Shown: positions 11,962 through 22,967 of the stretch, in pieces
Layout: each line of letters starts with the position of its first letter
How positions within the stretch are numbered: the stretch's first letter is position 1
Assembly: GCA_002794735.1 (NCBI GenBank)
Contig: NBAZ01000006.1
Span: 930,001-994,000 of the forward strand
Origin: Pyrrhoderma lamaoense
Lineage: Eukaryota > Basidiomycota > Agaricomycetes > Hymenochaetales > Hymenochaetaceae
Length of the DNA stretch: 64,000 nucleotides
Direction of reading: 5' to 3'
Made by a program: the position numbers and the translations under genes
Notes under the pieces: model-generated
Database searches by the model: none
Seen by the model: only the letters and a program-made list of their open reading frames with translations
What the model was told of the DNA's origin: nothing

Positions 11962-13288
11962 ATGATTGGTGGAAATCTTCTCGTAGTCCGTAACTACGCT
12001 CCTGCTTCTGTTCTTCCTCTTGACAGAGAAGATCTACTAAAACAAGGCTATGATCTTGTCGAAGCCATAGGAGATCGCACGAAATGGCGGAGTATTCGGC
12101 TACCTTCTCCTGACGGTATAAAATACCTTTTTTGATCGATCGTTAATCTGTGATCCCTCATGATACTTTTCTATAGATGCAAAACAAGGTGATGAACAAC
12201 ACATCTCAAGTAGCAATACAGTCTTAAATTTAGGCGGTTCGCTTAGTGATCCCAGGAAAAATGAAAAGGACTCCTTGAAAAAACTTAGACCTTTCCAAGG
12301 GACTGATTTCTCATACCTATTGAAAAGCAGTTCCAAGAGAAAAACTGATATACCCGTGAACTCAATTGACAATGAAACGCAGTATCAGATACGGAAACGA
12401 AAATCCTCGGGTGAAGGCGCATCCGAATCGGAAACGCTGAAACGCCGTAGGTTGAATGTAATAACTCTGCAAGATCTAATTCCTCTACCACATTACTTCT
12501 CGTATCCAAGCTCCCTTGAACAGGGAGCTGGGCAGGGTATAATGAAACGATTTCTTCCTTTTTCAAAAGCGCCTCTCGTTGCCTTGATGCCTTACACCGC
12601 TGATAGTTTGCGGAAATACTTAGAAGACCAGTATGCTCGTGCTGGATGGATTGTTCCCGTTCATGGAAAACTCCCGTGGACAGAAGCTACACCTGCTGTC
12701 ATGCGTTGTCGTATAGAGAAAATAGAGGAAGAATCGATATGCAAGACTTCTACATCTGCGCATCCTGAAACTGCTGTAGAATCTCATCCTGCTCACCAAC
12801 ATTCTCTACCAATCATGTGGACACCGGAGCTTTTTAAACGTTTCTGGTCCGATCTGATAGAAATTCGAAAACGAGGTACACTTGGGGCATTGTCATTTTC
12901 CTTTTGCTCACCTCCAATAAGTATCGTAGAAAAGGATAAATCAGACATTGCAGAGAAAAACGGGAAAACATCGTGGACCCTTAAAGGGACTGAGTCGGGT
13001 ACTGGCGATAAGCCGGGGGAGCAGCCAAAGAGCCTAAAAGATTGTTCATACGTGAAAATTTACTGTGATATTCAATTAGCTCTTTATGTGCGCTCCGTAC
13101 TGGATGCATGGAGAGCAGAAGTTGACACTCTCGACGACATTTCCGAAGAGGGAAAGACTGATAAAAAGAAACAGAAAGGTGTAGATACCCTTGGAAATGT
13201 TCATAAAAACAAGAAGAAGATTCGTCCACTACTCCGTTCAAAGTTGGTTTTGGTTGATGAAGTGGGTTGCGCGATTGGTATCTGCTAG
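11962..13288 (+). CDS. Conserved-looking protein of unknown function
   Basis: Two exons, 11962..12115 and 12177..13288, joined through a 61-nt intron (GTATAA...TCTATAG), give 421 residues. I do not recognise the family. Seen: a structured N terminus (MIGGNLLVVRNYAPASVLPL), a Lys/Ser-rich linker, then blocks such as LMPYTADSLRKYLEDQYARA, WIVPVHGKLPW, LFKRFWSDLIEIRKRGTLGA and VKIYCDIQLALYVRSVLDAW, and a basic C-terminal part ending in a short hydrophobic segment. An out-of-frame ATG at 11946 opens a 15-codon upstream ORF overlapping the start. It shares an upstream region with the Clp1-like paralogue. Confidence 0.7.
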
Positions 13289-13660
13289 CCATGGCAGAAA
13301 AGACCACAAACGTCCGATTCATACATGCGTATTTATTTCATTCCTATTAACCGTTATACATAATTTATTACTGTATTTTACACTCTCTTCGGTGGCTCCT
13401 GGTAAATTTGCTTGTTTTGCTTATTGTAGCCATTTAACTCAGAATTGATTCACAAATTTAAATTACTCATAATTTATAACACGAACATGATAAATCACGC
13501 ATTACATGACTTAACACATCAGTCCTAGATTTCAAGCTTAGGACATTCGCGTGTCGTCATATACTCACGCGTTTCTTGAGTTTCTCTACAAAAGTCCATT
13601 CTGTGCTCTCATAGCTGCTACTAATACATGCGCCTAAATTAATAGAACAACTTAGCTGAA
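13289..13660. other. Intergenic between two plus-strand genes
   Basis: AT-rich. It holds the 3' flank of the unknown gene and the EMC2 promoter. No distinct element seen. Confidence 0.4.
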
Positions 13661-15514
13661 ATGTCTAATGAACTATATGCTGCCTTGCAAAAACTCACGT
13701 CTTTTAGGATACAGAATGCACGGCAATCTCAAGAAGTCGTGGATGCTGGACTAGCTCTCTTGGCTAATTCTAGAAGAAGGAAAGTAGTTTCAGGAACAGC
13801 AGGGCAGGGGAGCTCTTCTGGACCTTCAAAATCGAGTAAACGTACACTGGGAGGTGGCTCTGGTATTACTGGTTTAGAGGAAGAGTCGGCTTGGTTGGAA
13901 CAGCTGGCACTTGCAGCTATTGATGTTGGAAGTCTGGATGTTGCTGACGTGTGTATCTTCTGGTCTTTCATAATCGTTATAAAGAGTAGCTTCTGACTAA
14001 AGTTGTTAATTATCTTGTTAATCTCCATAAAACTGTGAAATACCTGGCCTTCTTTGCACTGGAACACACGGTTATTCTTCGTTAATGTGATATGTTACCC
14101 GTTTATAGGAGTGCATAGAAGCTCTTACGGAGAAATTTCCTGGATCTCCCCGGGTAGATATACTCGTGGGTATACGAAAAGAGGCTAGCTTACCTGCAGA
14201 AGTGGCCTTGGCTTATTATGAAGGCTTACTAGCAGCGGATGAGACGCATGTGGTAAGTTTCTTTCTTCTGAATGGACATATTTTATGGGATGAGGCATTT
14301 GAAGACTCAATTCATTGGTTAATTCGGAACTTTGTCTCTTTGGTAGGCCGCATGGAAGCGTAAAATTGTGGTACTCAGAAGACTTGGGGATATGACCAAA
14401 GCAGTGGATGAACTGTCGACGTATCTAGACACGTATTATACCGACGTAGAAGGCTGGTTAGAACTGGCAGACATATACGCTACCTGTGGACAGTATGTAT
14501 ATTATTTCCTTGTTCGATTAATTATTATTCTAATGAAAAGATATGCTGATCTCTCTTCCTTTCCCTCATCCCCTGCCTACATCTTGTTTCTTAACTTTCT
14601 CTCCCTAAATTTTATGATTGAAACAAAAAAGGTTTGATTCATCACTCCGGTCTCTACAGCATGTCCTACTACTAGCGCCACAAAACCCTTTCTATGTCCT
14701 ACATGCCGCAGAGACAGCATATACAGCATCCGACGTACCACTTGCAGCCAAATTCTTCTTGGGGGTTATCGATATGACAGACGATCCCGACTTGGACGCC
14801 GCAGCGCGTGTCGAAGCTGTCCCAGAAGGTATTGCCGTCCGTGCTTGGTTTGGGTTGAAACAGGTACTATTTCTTTCAATTTATTTTTATTATTTCCCCT
14901 CCTTTTTGCCCTCCCCCTTCCTTTGAATGATCCTGGCCCCATGATAAGGAAATGTACTGCTGATACTAGGCTGTTTACAACCTTATTATGTACTCGATGG
15001 ATACCCCACTTCCCCCCCCCTCTGTCTACTGTCACTCTCCTCAATCGATCTTATTCACCGGACAATTCACTATTTGAAATCTCCGGGATGAGGGACCTAT
15101 CGACGGATCTTCAAATCCAACTAATTCGCTAAACTACTAATTTTCTAAACTAATCAACTGAAACTGACATGCTTTACTTCCCGGACGAATTGATTCCAAC
15201 TTTCCTTTGACTCGATCTTGACCTTTTGCTGAATTCTTCCTGAAACAAACCCCCCATTCCTTCCCCGTCTCCCTGCCATGCGCCCCGCCCCGCTCCCCCT
15301 TTTTTGCGTTTGACAGTGCACACGACGTTTAATAACAGATCCGCGAAGCGCCTCAAGTTCACCTTCTCAAACTGCTGTACCCCAACACGTACATGCCCTT
15401 GATGAACTTGCTACTGAGCGTTTATTGACAGCGTATTCGACTCTTTCGGGTGGACCACATAATGGACCGGTGAAAGGAAGAGAGGAGCTAGTGAAATGGT
15501 TAGAGGCGAAATGA
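13661..15514 (+). CDS. EMC2: ER membrane protein complex subunit 2 (EMC2), TPR protein
   Basis: Cytosolic TPR scaffold of the EMC, which inserts tail-anchored and polytopic proteins into the ER membrane. Five exons: 13661..13948, 14109..14252, 14347..14492, 14632..14863, 15317..15514 (335 residues). Phases agree throughout. Seen: TPR-like helical pairs (WLELADIYATCGQFDSSLRS; HAAETAYTASDVPLAAKFFL) and the family's VRAWFGLKQC turn just before the last exon, plus the conserved pattern AAWKRKIVVLRRLGD. The fourth intron (453 nt) is several times longer than its neighbours and contains C-rich runs. Tail-to-tail with SYF2. Confidence 0.9.
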
Positions 15515-16018
15515 ATATGAGAAGAAATCAATTAGGGTTTTTTCCATGTAAAATGTTTTATTGTGTGGAAATACGTGCGTGTGTGGATTGGAAGATCTGT
15601 GGGAGATGGCTTGGAGGGAACTTGAGTAGCCTAATAGTTAGTGTAGATGCAGAAATTACTGTAGGCTGGCTACGAACCTCTATAGACCTACCTTTTGGTT
15701 GTTAACCATACAAAATATTTGTTGTTGTAACACGTGTACTTATTGGTTTGAGATTATCCTCTCTCACATTATTTTGACATAAGTCTAACAGATCAAGAGT
15801 CTGCATTTATGGTGCTTGGTACAAATACAAATGACATGCATGAAAGTGAAAGAAAGATACGATAAATACAGGACACTATATGTTCCCAACACTACACATT
15901 GTGTAACACAGTAATGAATTGTGGATCCGGATCGCCGGTGGGTAGGGGGGGGGGGGGGGAAGGGAAGAAGAGAAGAAAAAAAAAGAAAATTAAATTGCCT
16001 TTTTTCTTTCTTTCTTTC
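15515..16018. other. Tail-to-tail spacer with a 15-G homopolymer
   Basis: Between the 3' ends of EMC2 and SYF2. A run of 15 G at 15945-15959 is followed by purine-rich and TTTC-repeat sequence up to the SYF2 stop codon. No gene seen. Confidence 0.55.
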
Positions 16019-17852
16019 TCAGAGAGCTGTTCCACGCTCAAAGCTCGCTCTGATTTCTGACGTATACTTGTCGTAGAATCTCGCGATCTAGAGAAAAGGA
16101 AAAGTAGAAGAAACGTTGATCATGGATGAGTAAAAAATATCGTGTAATCAGATAGTAAGAAGGGAAGAAAGAAAGAAAGATAATAACCTTCTTGTTGAAT
16201 ACTCTGTTTCGCTCGTTAATATATGTAATGTCTCCTTCGTCCTCATTAAGCCTCTTGCGTGAGAATTTATTCCTCTTGTCTTGTCTATTAGTAATAAGAT
16301 AAGGTTATAAGTTAGTAAAAAGATAGCATGAGTTAGATATCCTCCGTTGAGAATGAGAACACATTTTCGGTTATGCCGACGGAGTCTCTTTCGTCAAATA
16401 AAAGTGAGAAAAGAGGTATACACATACTCTTGGTTCAGCTTCCCAATAACCCGATCGATGGCATCATCGCTCGGCTTATTATCAGCATATAAGAGCGTGT
16501 TAGCGTCGCGATAGAGCGACTCGGCAGCTCGTTGTTGCTCGTAGGAAGTCACCTGAGTGGCGTAAGATAAATTTCATTCAAAAAGTCCAAAAAAGTTCGG
16601 TATCATTGTGTTGTTGGATTTTTCGTTGTTTAAAGAGACGTGGCAAAAAGGGATAAACATGGATAAATAGAGTTAGCAACCACACCCAGAGACACCCCAC
16701 CAAATCCCGTTTCATCCGATGACCAAATAGTTGTATGAAGTAGCCAAGAAGTCGTGTTGGAGCAAGCAGCGACAAAAATGTGAGTGTGTGTCAAAAGAGA
16801 CAAATGAAGAGTTTTCCAACCAGGCACGAGTCGCCAAAGAATCGATATCACATATTGAGCATCACGAAAGTTTAAAAATTAAATAGAAATTGCGTTGAAT
16901 TGAGATTTGCATAGGAAAAACAACACCAGATAAGTTTTGAATGTGGTACGGGAAAAAGTAACCGATTAAAGGGACAAAAGTGAAGAGTAATCATATGGTA
17001 GTCAGTAACCACAAGCAACAGTATGAGGAAAGTGAACACGCACGGAACCACCCTGGGGATTGAAATTTGTTAGCACGTTTGAGCTTGAGCTCGATCCCGG
17101 GGCATTGGATGAAGCAAGAGTCCCAGGTGCTAGTCCGAGGGCTAATTCTTTCTGCTTATTGTACGAAGCAAGGTCAGGTTTCAAGTGCACAAGGTCCTTC
17201 TTGTATCGCCTGTGTGCACGCTGTTCTTCATCTAAAACATTTGAAGTTACAGAAAGGTGATTAGCAGTCAATAGGGCTTCAAGTCATTGGTGATAATAAA
17301 ACAAACCGTGAAACTCAAAATCAGCATTCCTTTCTTTCCTTCTTTTCTTACGCTCCCATTCGTCGTTCTCTTCGACAGTCCATTCCCAATTCTTGTTTCT
17401 TTCTGTATCCTCTCCACGCTCCTCAGCATCGGCTTTCAGCCTTAGAGTTTCGGCGAGTTTAAGTTGTTTTTCACGTCTCGCAGCTTCTTTAGCAGTAAGC
17501 TTTCGTTCGGTAGACTCTGCAATCAAGGATTGACGGTTTGCACGAGAGGATTCCCGCTATTCGATATATAGGGTAGGAAAGATGATCTCTAGTGAGTCCA
17601 GAGCCTGGAGAATATGTATCTCAAGGGTGAAGACCAACGTACCATCCTATTTCTAAGCTGATCTAACTTCTTCTTGCGTTCCTCCAATGTCAATTCTTTA
17701 CCTTCTTCTCCACTCCCTTGGCTGTTGTTCACATTCCCAGTGTCCTCTGCTGAGTAAGCAGCATTGTCAGAGTCCATAGGTTCAGTCACTTCAGTGGGAC
17801 CCTCCGATTCCCGCTTGTCTACGATTTCTTGAGTTTCCTTGGCCTGCTGCAT
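16019..17852 (-). CDS. SYF2: Pre-mRNA-splicing factor SYF2
   Basis: Component of the NineTeen/Prp19-associated complex in active spliceosomes. Six exons: 17852..17643, 17556..17307, 17231..17044, 16552..16428, 16284..16188, 16087..16019 (312 residues), every junction in phase. Seen: an acidic N terminus, RMRESSRANRQSLIAESTER, then WEWTVEENDEWERKKRRK, the diagnostic RAHRRYKKDLVHLKPDLASY, DDAIDRVIGKLNQEQDKRNK, DITYINERNRVFNKK and the terminal IARFYDKYTSEIRASFERG. The start ATG at 17852 is the first in frame of the acidic exon. The upstream frame to 18150 has no similarity and was left out. Confidence 0.94.
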
Positions 17853-19273
17853 GTCCGTTTCGTATATAATACGTTTGCCCACTATTAGGATATTTATTTG
17901 CCAATAAGAAAATTGAGTTCGTTCTGAGACTTCCCGCAGATAAAAACGGGTTCTATGAAGGAAAAAGTTCCGCCGGAAGTGGGATTAAACTTTGAAGCAG
18001 ACGTAGAGGACCGTTTGGATGTGATTTATGAGGAAGTATGAGTAACAGCTCACCGACGCGTGACAGATGGTTAGGCGTCATATCGGGAAAGTAGTTCTCA
18101 CTCTCCATATCGGTAACAGTCACTTCGTTCTGGGGGCAAACATATCTCACATTATCTGTTCAAGTCTGCTCACTGCATCCTGACTCGATTGAAAAGCATT
18201 AAAATCAACTTATAGATGTTTGGTTGCCTGGAATATGTGATCTCTGATATAGATATATACACTTATAACATCCATTCATAATTTTCATCTTTGCGTAGCC
18301 GGTATACGGTGTGTTTTACTATACCGGAGACTAGTCTCGTAATTGTTAGATGTATACATAAATTCATTCATACATATACACGTACACGGTCATCATCTGT
18401 CTACCGTCTCACGAGTGGACACTAGATCGTCTGTCGGGAACTATATGGAACATCAGAACTCTTTTCCAGCCTGCTCACGGACCAACTGGCTCCATGTCCC
18501 TCGTCATGACTGTCCGCGGAGACGGTCCTGTCCGTTATCGACATATACCGCCACAGCTCGGTATTTCTAGTTTCCAGCGTCATAAACATTGCGGTGTTGG
18601 TTTCAATTCTTAAACAAATAGCAACGGAAGGAGCTCTCAACTCTTGGATTACGAATCTATGTTTATTCGTTCAAAACCATGTGAGAAGAGAAGCCAGGGA
18701 ACGTTTCAACATCCATATGGACCTGACTCTCATCTCACCACGACTTTCTCAGCCGAGTCCTTCGATACTTCGCTCTCGCGTGTCTTCTCCCTCGCCGAAT
18801 TGGTTATCGAATTCTATCATTTCTTCTCTATACTTGTTCAATGCTCTTCTGACCCCTGGCGCCCCTGACATGTTCAATCCAAGCTTTATATATAACGAGC
18901 TCGATCAAAGAAGAATCTCTTTGGATCTGAGCGATAGCCTTAACCACTGGACAGTTCCGAGTTCCTGTCTGTCTTATTTCTCTTATTGAGCCCGAGTGGG
19001 TTGACTTCCTGCTTACAACTGACCCGAGAATATTGATTTCAATGTGATTCCAAATATTCGCTCTTTTCTGTCTTATCAAATCATCAGGGTCTATGTGCTA
19101 TTTTTAGAGTATCCTTTCCCTCATATAGCTCATAAGCAGCAAGGCAAATTGTATACTCTTGAATTCTACTGCCTCCTTCCTTCCCACCTCGGCCTGTCCT
19201 CGACGCTTTGAGCTTTGATTATTACTGGACTACCACATCTCAGACGTATCATCTTCCTCTTGGACAAGCTCTG
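17853..19273. other. Divergent intergenic region, no gene recognised
   Basis: About 1.4 kb between SYF2 (minus) and the transporter (plus). Several open frames of 65-130 codons occur on both strands but show no family signal, no consistent splicing and Ser-rich random composition. It serves at least as the two promoters. Confidence 0.45.
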
Positions 19274-22200
19274 ATGGCTACTGTCCTGCAACTTGCTGTA
19301 AATCGTGAGCACCCAGAGCTCGACGATATTGAGAAGCATGATCAAGACAATGACCATTCTTCTGGATCCGCGTACAGTCAGAGTATGTCAGATTCTTGCT
19401 TAGATACGTTATGTTAATTAAAGCGACCTGTTATTGTGCTGGCAATCACAGATAGGCCCCCAACTATTCTAGAATATATGCACTATGCTGCCCAAGCAAG
19501 AGAGCTAGAGCAAAGACTTTCCAGCCCTCAAAGTACGGAGAATGGTGTTTCATCGGTATCAGAAAAGACAAAGTGAGTTATCCCCTCCGCCGGTTTCAAT
19601 TCAGTTAAGCCACCATTCGTACATTTCTGCGTACCTCATGGTTTCCATTTCTTGAACGTCATTGTTATTTCAATACGGAACATGGTTTTTACGGAGAAAA
19701 TCAAAATTTGCTACTTATCATAGATGAGATCGTTCTTTCACAAGTGGAATGCGAAATCTGCTTTGTCATATCTTCCAGCTTAGCACAATGAAACTCATTC
19801 TTGTTTGCAACATATAGGACACCTATTATAGATGATGCAGAGCTACTGACAGCTAGACGAGCACTACGGAATGCAAGGTGTGTCTTTACCGGCTTTTGTC
19901 CGAGTTTCCTTTCTCTTCACTGCCGGGGCGCGGTCTTTGGTTCTATTTCCCATCTACTTTTAATTTACTTAACATGTTTTCTCTCTCCCACTTCGCTTGT
20001 TTATGCGCGGCTTCTCATCGCTTTCAATGAGCGTTGATAAAAAAAAAGTTGGCTATGCTATAGCCGTAACGTCGCCATGCTGCATCAATCACACTGTTGT
20101 ATATCTTTCCCATCCTTTACTATTCAGTCTACCCTTATCGTTAGCACATGCACACATCAACTAGGTGTTTTCGGCTTTCCTCTCAAATTAAATCACATAT
20201 CACTTCATCATGATGGTCATCATGATGGTGATCAATTCAAGCTTTTCGTGTTTTCCTCTCTGTTCCAACTCTCGTGATATCTTGATCTGTAGAAGTCTTC
20301 TTCATCTGACGGCCCCTGATTTTTTTTGACCATTAGTACAATATCTACTTGATTTGATTTCGTGACCCATTCATATACTAACCACTTGTTTTTCTAGTTG
20401 GGCTGCTGTTTTTTATCTAATAACAACGGATATTCTCGGGCCATATAATGCACCATTTGCATTCAGTCAGGTCGGGTATGTGCCTGGAGCGGTGCTCTAT
20501 ATTATCAGTGAGTTCAGTATTTCCACATGTTATCCATCTTGTTTTCCCTGTCATCAAAGTCGAACCCCGACTTACCTCATACAGCAAGTATAGTCGGAGC
20601 GCTGATACTAATGTCGTGTGGTTTGGTTGGAATACTGCTTAAGAAGATATAAATAAACTATATTTGGTACACGGTATCTACCCATTTCTCGGACTTCCGA
20701 GGTTCGGTTTTGGATTTTTTACGAGGATAATTTGAATATCCTCTATTATATTTATATATTTTAAAATTCAAAAAAACTTGATCTGGGACCTAAATTTATT
20801 TTTGGCTAACAACTTTTCTCAAGTGGGCGGGGTTGCTTGTTATACCGGATTAATATTATGGCGGTTATTCTGTGCGTTGGACTCGGATCAATATCCGATA
20901 AAGACTTATGCAGACATCGCGGAGCGTATCTTTGGGACATGGTTTAAGCACTTATGCTCTGTCTTGCAATCGGTTCAGCTAATTATCAATGTTCGTGCCT
21001 TTTTGTATCTAAAATTTATTGTCAAACTCGCATCTAACATGTCCCCTTTTCCTCTTTCAATCTTACTGTATAAACTCTCGAACTCAGGTTGGAACTATCT
21101 GTCTAGCAAATGCTCAATCTGTCGAACAGATCGCACGAAATCACCAGTTCTGTTTCAGTGTTGCAATCATAATTTGGGCGTTAGTTGGTATGGTCATCGG
21201 TCAAATTCGTTCACTAAAGCAATACGGATGGCTCGCCAATTCTGCTGTCTTCTTGAATATTTTCATCATTATTCTTACGATGGCTGTTGCCGCGCATACT
21301 CCACCTAACTTTGCTTCGGCATTGGCGGCATATGGTCCCCTGCCAGGTACAGATGCAAATGGCGTGGGGCCGGTGGTTAAAGAGAATTTTGTGGGTCTTC
21401 CACTATTTGATAAAGTAAACGGGATCATGCAGATGGTATTTGCTTATGGAGGTGCAATGATATTTCCGGAGTTTATGGCGGAAATGAGGCGACCTATGGA
21501 CTTTTGGAAGTCTATGGTAAGTATCATCATGCCTTATCTACCCTTCTCTGTTACAAAGGAAGGGTCTGAGGAACAACGAAATGCTAACTCTATCTTTTTA
21601 TAATCACGCGTAGTGTTGCGCCCAGCTTCTAATTAGTACCGTTTATATGGTGTTTGGTCTAGTCGTCTATTCATTCCAAGGCCAATTCACGCTTCCATTA
21701 GCCTTCCAGGGTCTATCAAGCTTCGGCTGGCAGACAGTGGGGAACGTAGTGGCGCTTATCACGGGGATTATTGCTGCTGGATTATATGGAAACATCGGTA
21801 TAAGTAAGTGCTTCTATTTTTAGACCGCTTTTTTGAGTTATCCTTGCTTCTCGCGAAACGTTAATTTATTAACACTTATTTTGTCAGAGGTTGCATACTA
21901 TCATATTGTTCAACAATGGTTTAATGGACCACCCTTGCTAAGCAGGAAGGGTCGCATAATCTGGACGTGTGAGTTTATGATTAAATATGCTTATCGCAAG
22001 CCTTATAATAATACCAATTTACTCTATAGTTATGGTCATCCTCTATTGGTCGTTAGCTTTCATCGTAGGGTCTGCAATCCCACAGGTCCAAACTATCTCG
22101 GGTCTTGTAGCTGCTATTTGTATCATGCAATTCACATACTCCTTCCCACCCTTACTTCTCGTTGGGTTCCATTGGAAACTCGGTAGAGATCATGCCGCTG

Positions 22201-22475
22201 CTGCTGCCATTGCTAGTACAGATGCCAGTGCGAATTCCAAGAATGGGGAAGGAGATGCTAAGCCGCCTGTGGCCACTTCGACACCTGATACTTCTGTTAT
22301 AGAAGTGAAACCATATACACCTTGGCCTTGGTATTACCAGGTGTTTAACATCCTGCTGGGATTGGGATCTCTTGCTATGGCTGCTTTGGGGATGTACGGT
22401 TCTGGAAAGGCTATTCAGGCCACCTTCCAGAGTGGTGGAGCTGCTACGTCGTTTGGGTGTGGTGCACCTGTATAA
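19274..22475 (+). CDS. Amino-acid permease, AAAP/AVT family (N. crassa mtr type)
   Basis: Predicted polytopic transporter for neutral/aromatic amino acids by similarity to the Mtr-like branch. Substrate is not determinable here. Nine exons: 19274..19382, 19452..19572, 19818..19877, 20398..20507, 20824..20990, 21088..21516, 21614..21803, 21888..21968, 22030..22475 (570 residues). A ~90-residue hydrophilic N terminus precedes the family signature around the first helix (ITTDILGPYNAPFAF, SQVGYVPGAVLYI), then about ten more hydrophobic segments including FCFSVAIIIWALVGMVIG, VFAYGGAMIFPEFMAEMRRP and FTYSFPPLLLVGFHWKLGRD. Intron 4 is long (316 nt) and holds an in-phase alternative exon with an early stop (see findings). 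The C-terminal TM ends with a short tail. Confidence 0.9.
20205..20236. repeat. Short imperfect direct/inverted repeat in transporter intron 3
   Basis: CATCATGATGGT occurs twice in tandem (TCATCATGATGGTCATCATG then ATGGTGATC). Each copy is itself self-complementary at CATCATGATG. Probably chance microsatellite-like sequence within the intron. Confidence 0.5.
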
Positions 22476-22967
22476 AGTACATTTTTTAACTCTTTTTAAC
22501 TCGATGGCTTGTGCTTTTACTTGGTATCCGTACTCACGAGACACGAGACACGAAACTCACGAAGAGAATTAATTCTTTACGCAGTTCGGGTGTTAATGGA
22601 AGGGTTCCTTCCTCCTTCTCTAAATGTCTATTTGTAATTCTTCAATGATTCTGATCCAAACGCAGCTATCTCAACCACAACAGTCTGTGTCTATAATGTA
22701 ACCATGTTTGTAATGTACTTATTCGTTCAGCCCTTTTCTACTCTTACTACAATGATGAAATGAATATCAAAATGTGCCTCATCAATTATCATTGTGACGA
22801 TTAGTCACTGTATGTAGATGTGTTAATACAAACTGGAATTACTTTAATGATTAGTTAACGGTTTGTTACCACTAGTTAATATACGATATGAATACTATAA
22901 TCATCAAAATTTAAGTTACACAAAGTGCATACAAGCACCCAAAAAAATTATACATGCCATAACACAC
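22476..22967. other. Intergenic, transporter 3' flank and FOL1 promoter
   Basis: AT-rich, no distinct element recognised. An in-frame ORF extends upstream of the FOL1 start to 22863, but its composition (Asn/Tyr/Ile-rich) does not look coding. Confidence 0.4.

Noticed and set aside
17953..18150. Upstream extension of SYF2 (MRYVCPQNEV frame)
   Set aside because: No resemblance to the SYF2 N terminus and no needed splice; the start at 17852 is adequate.
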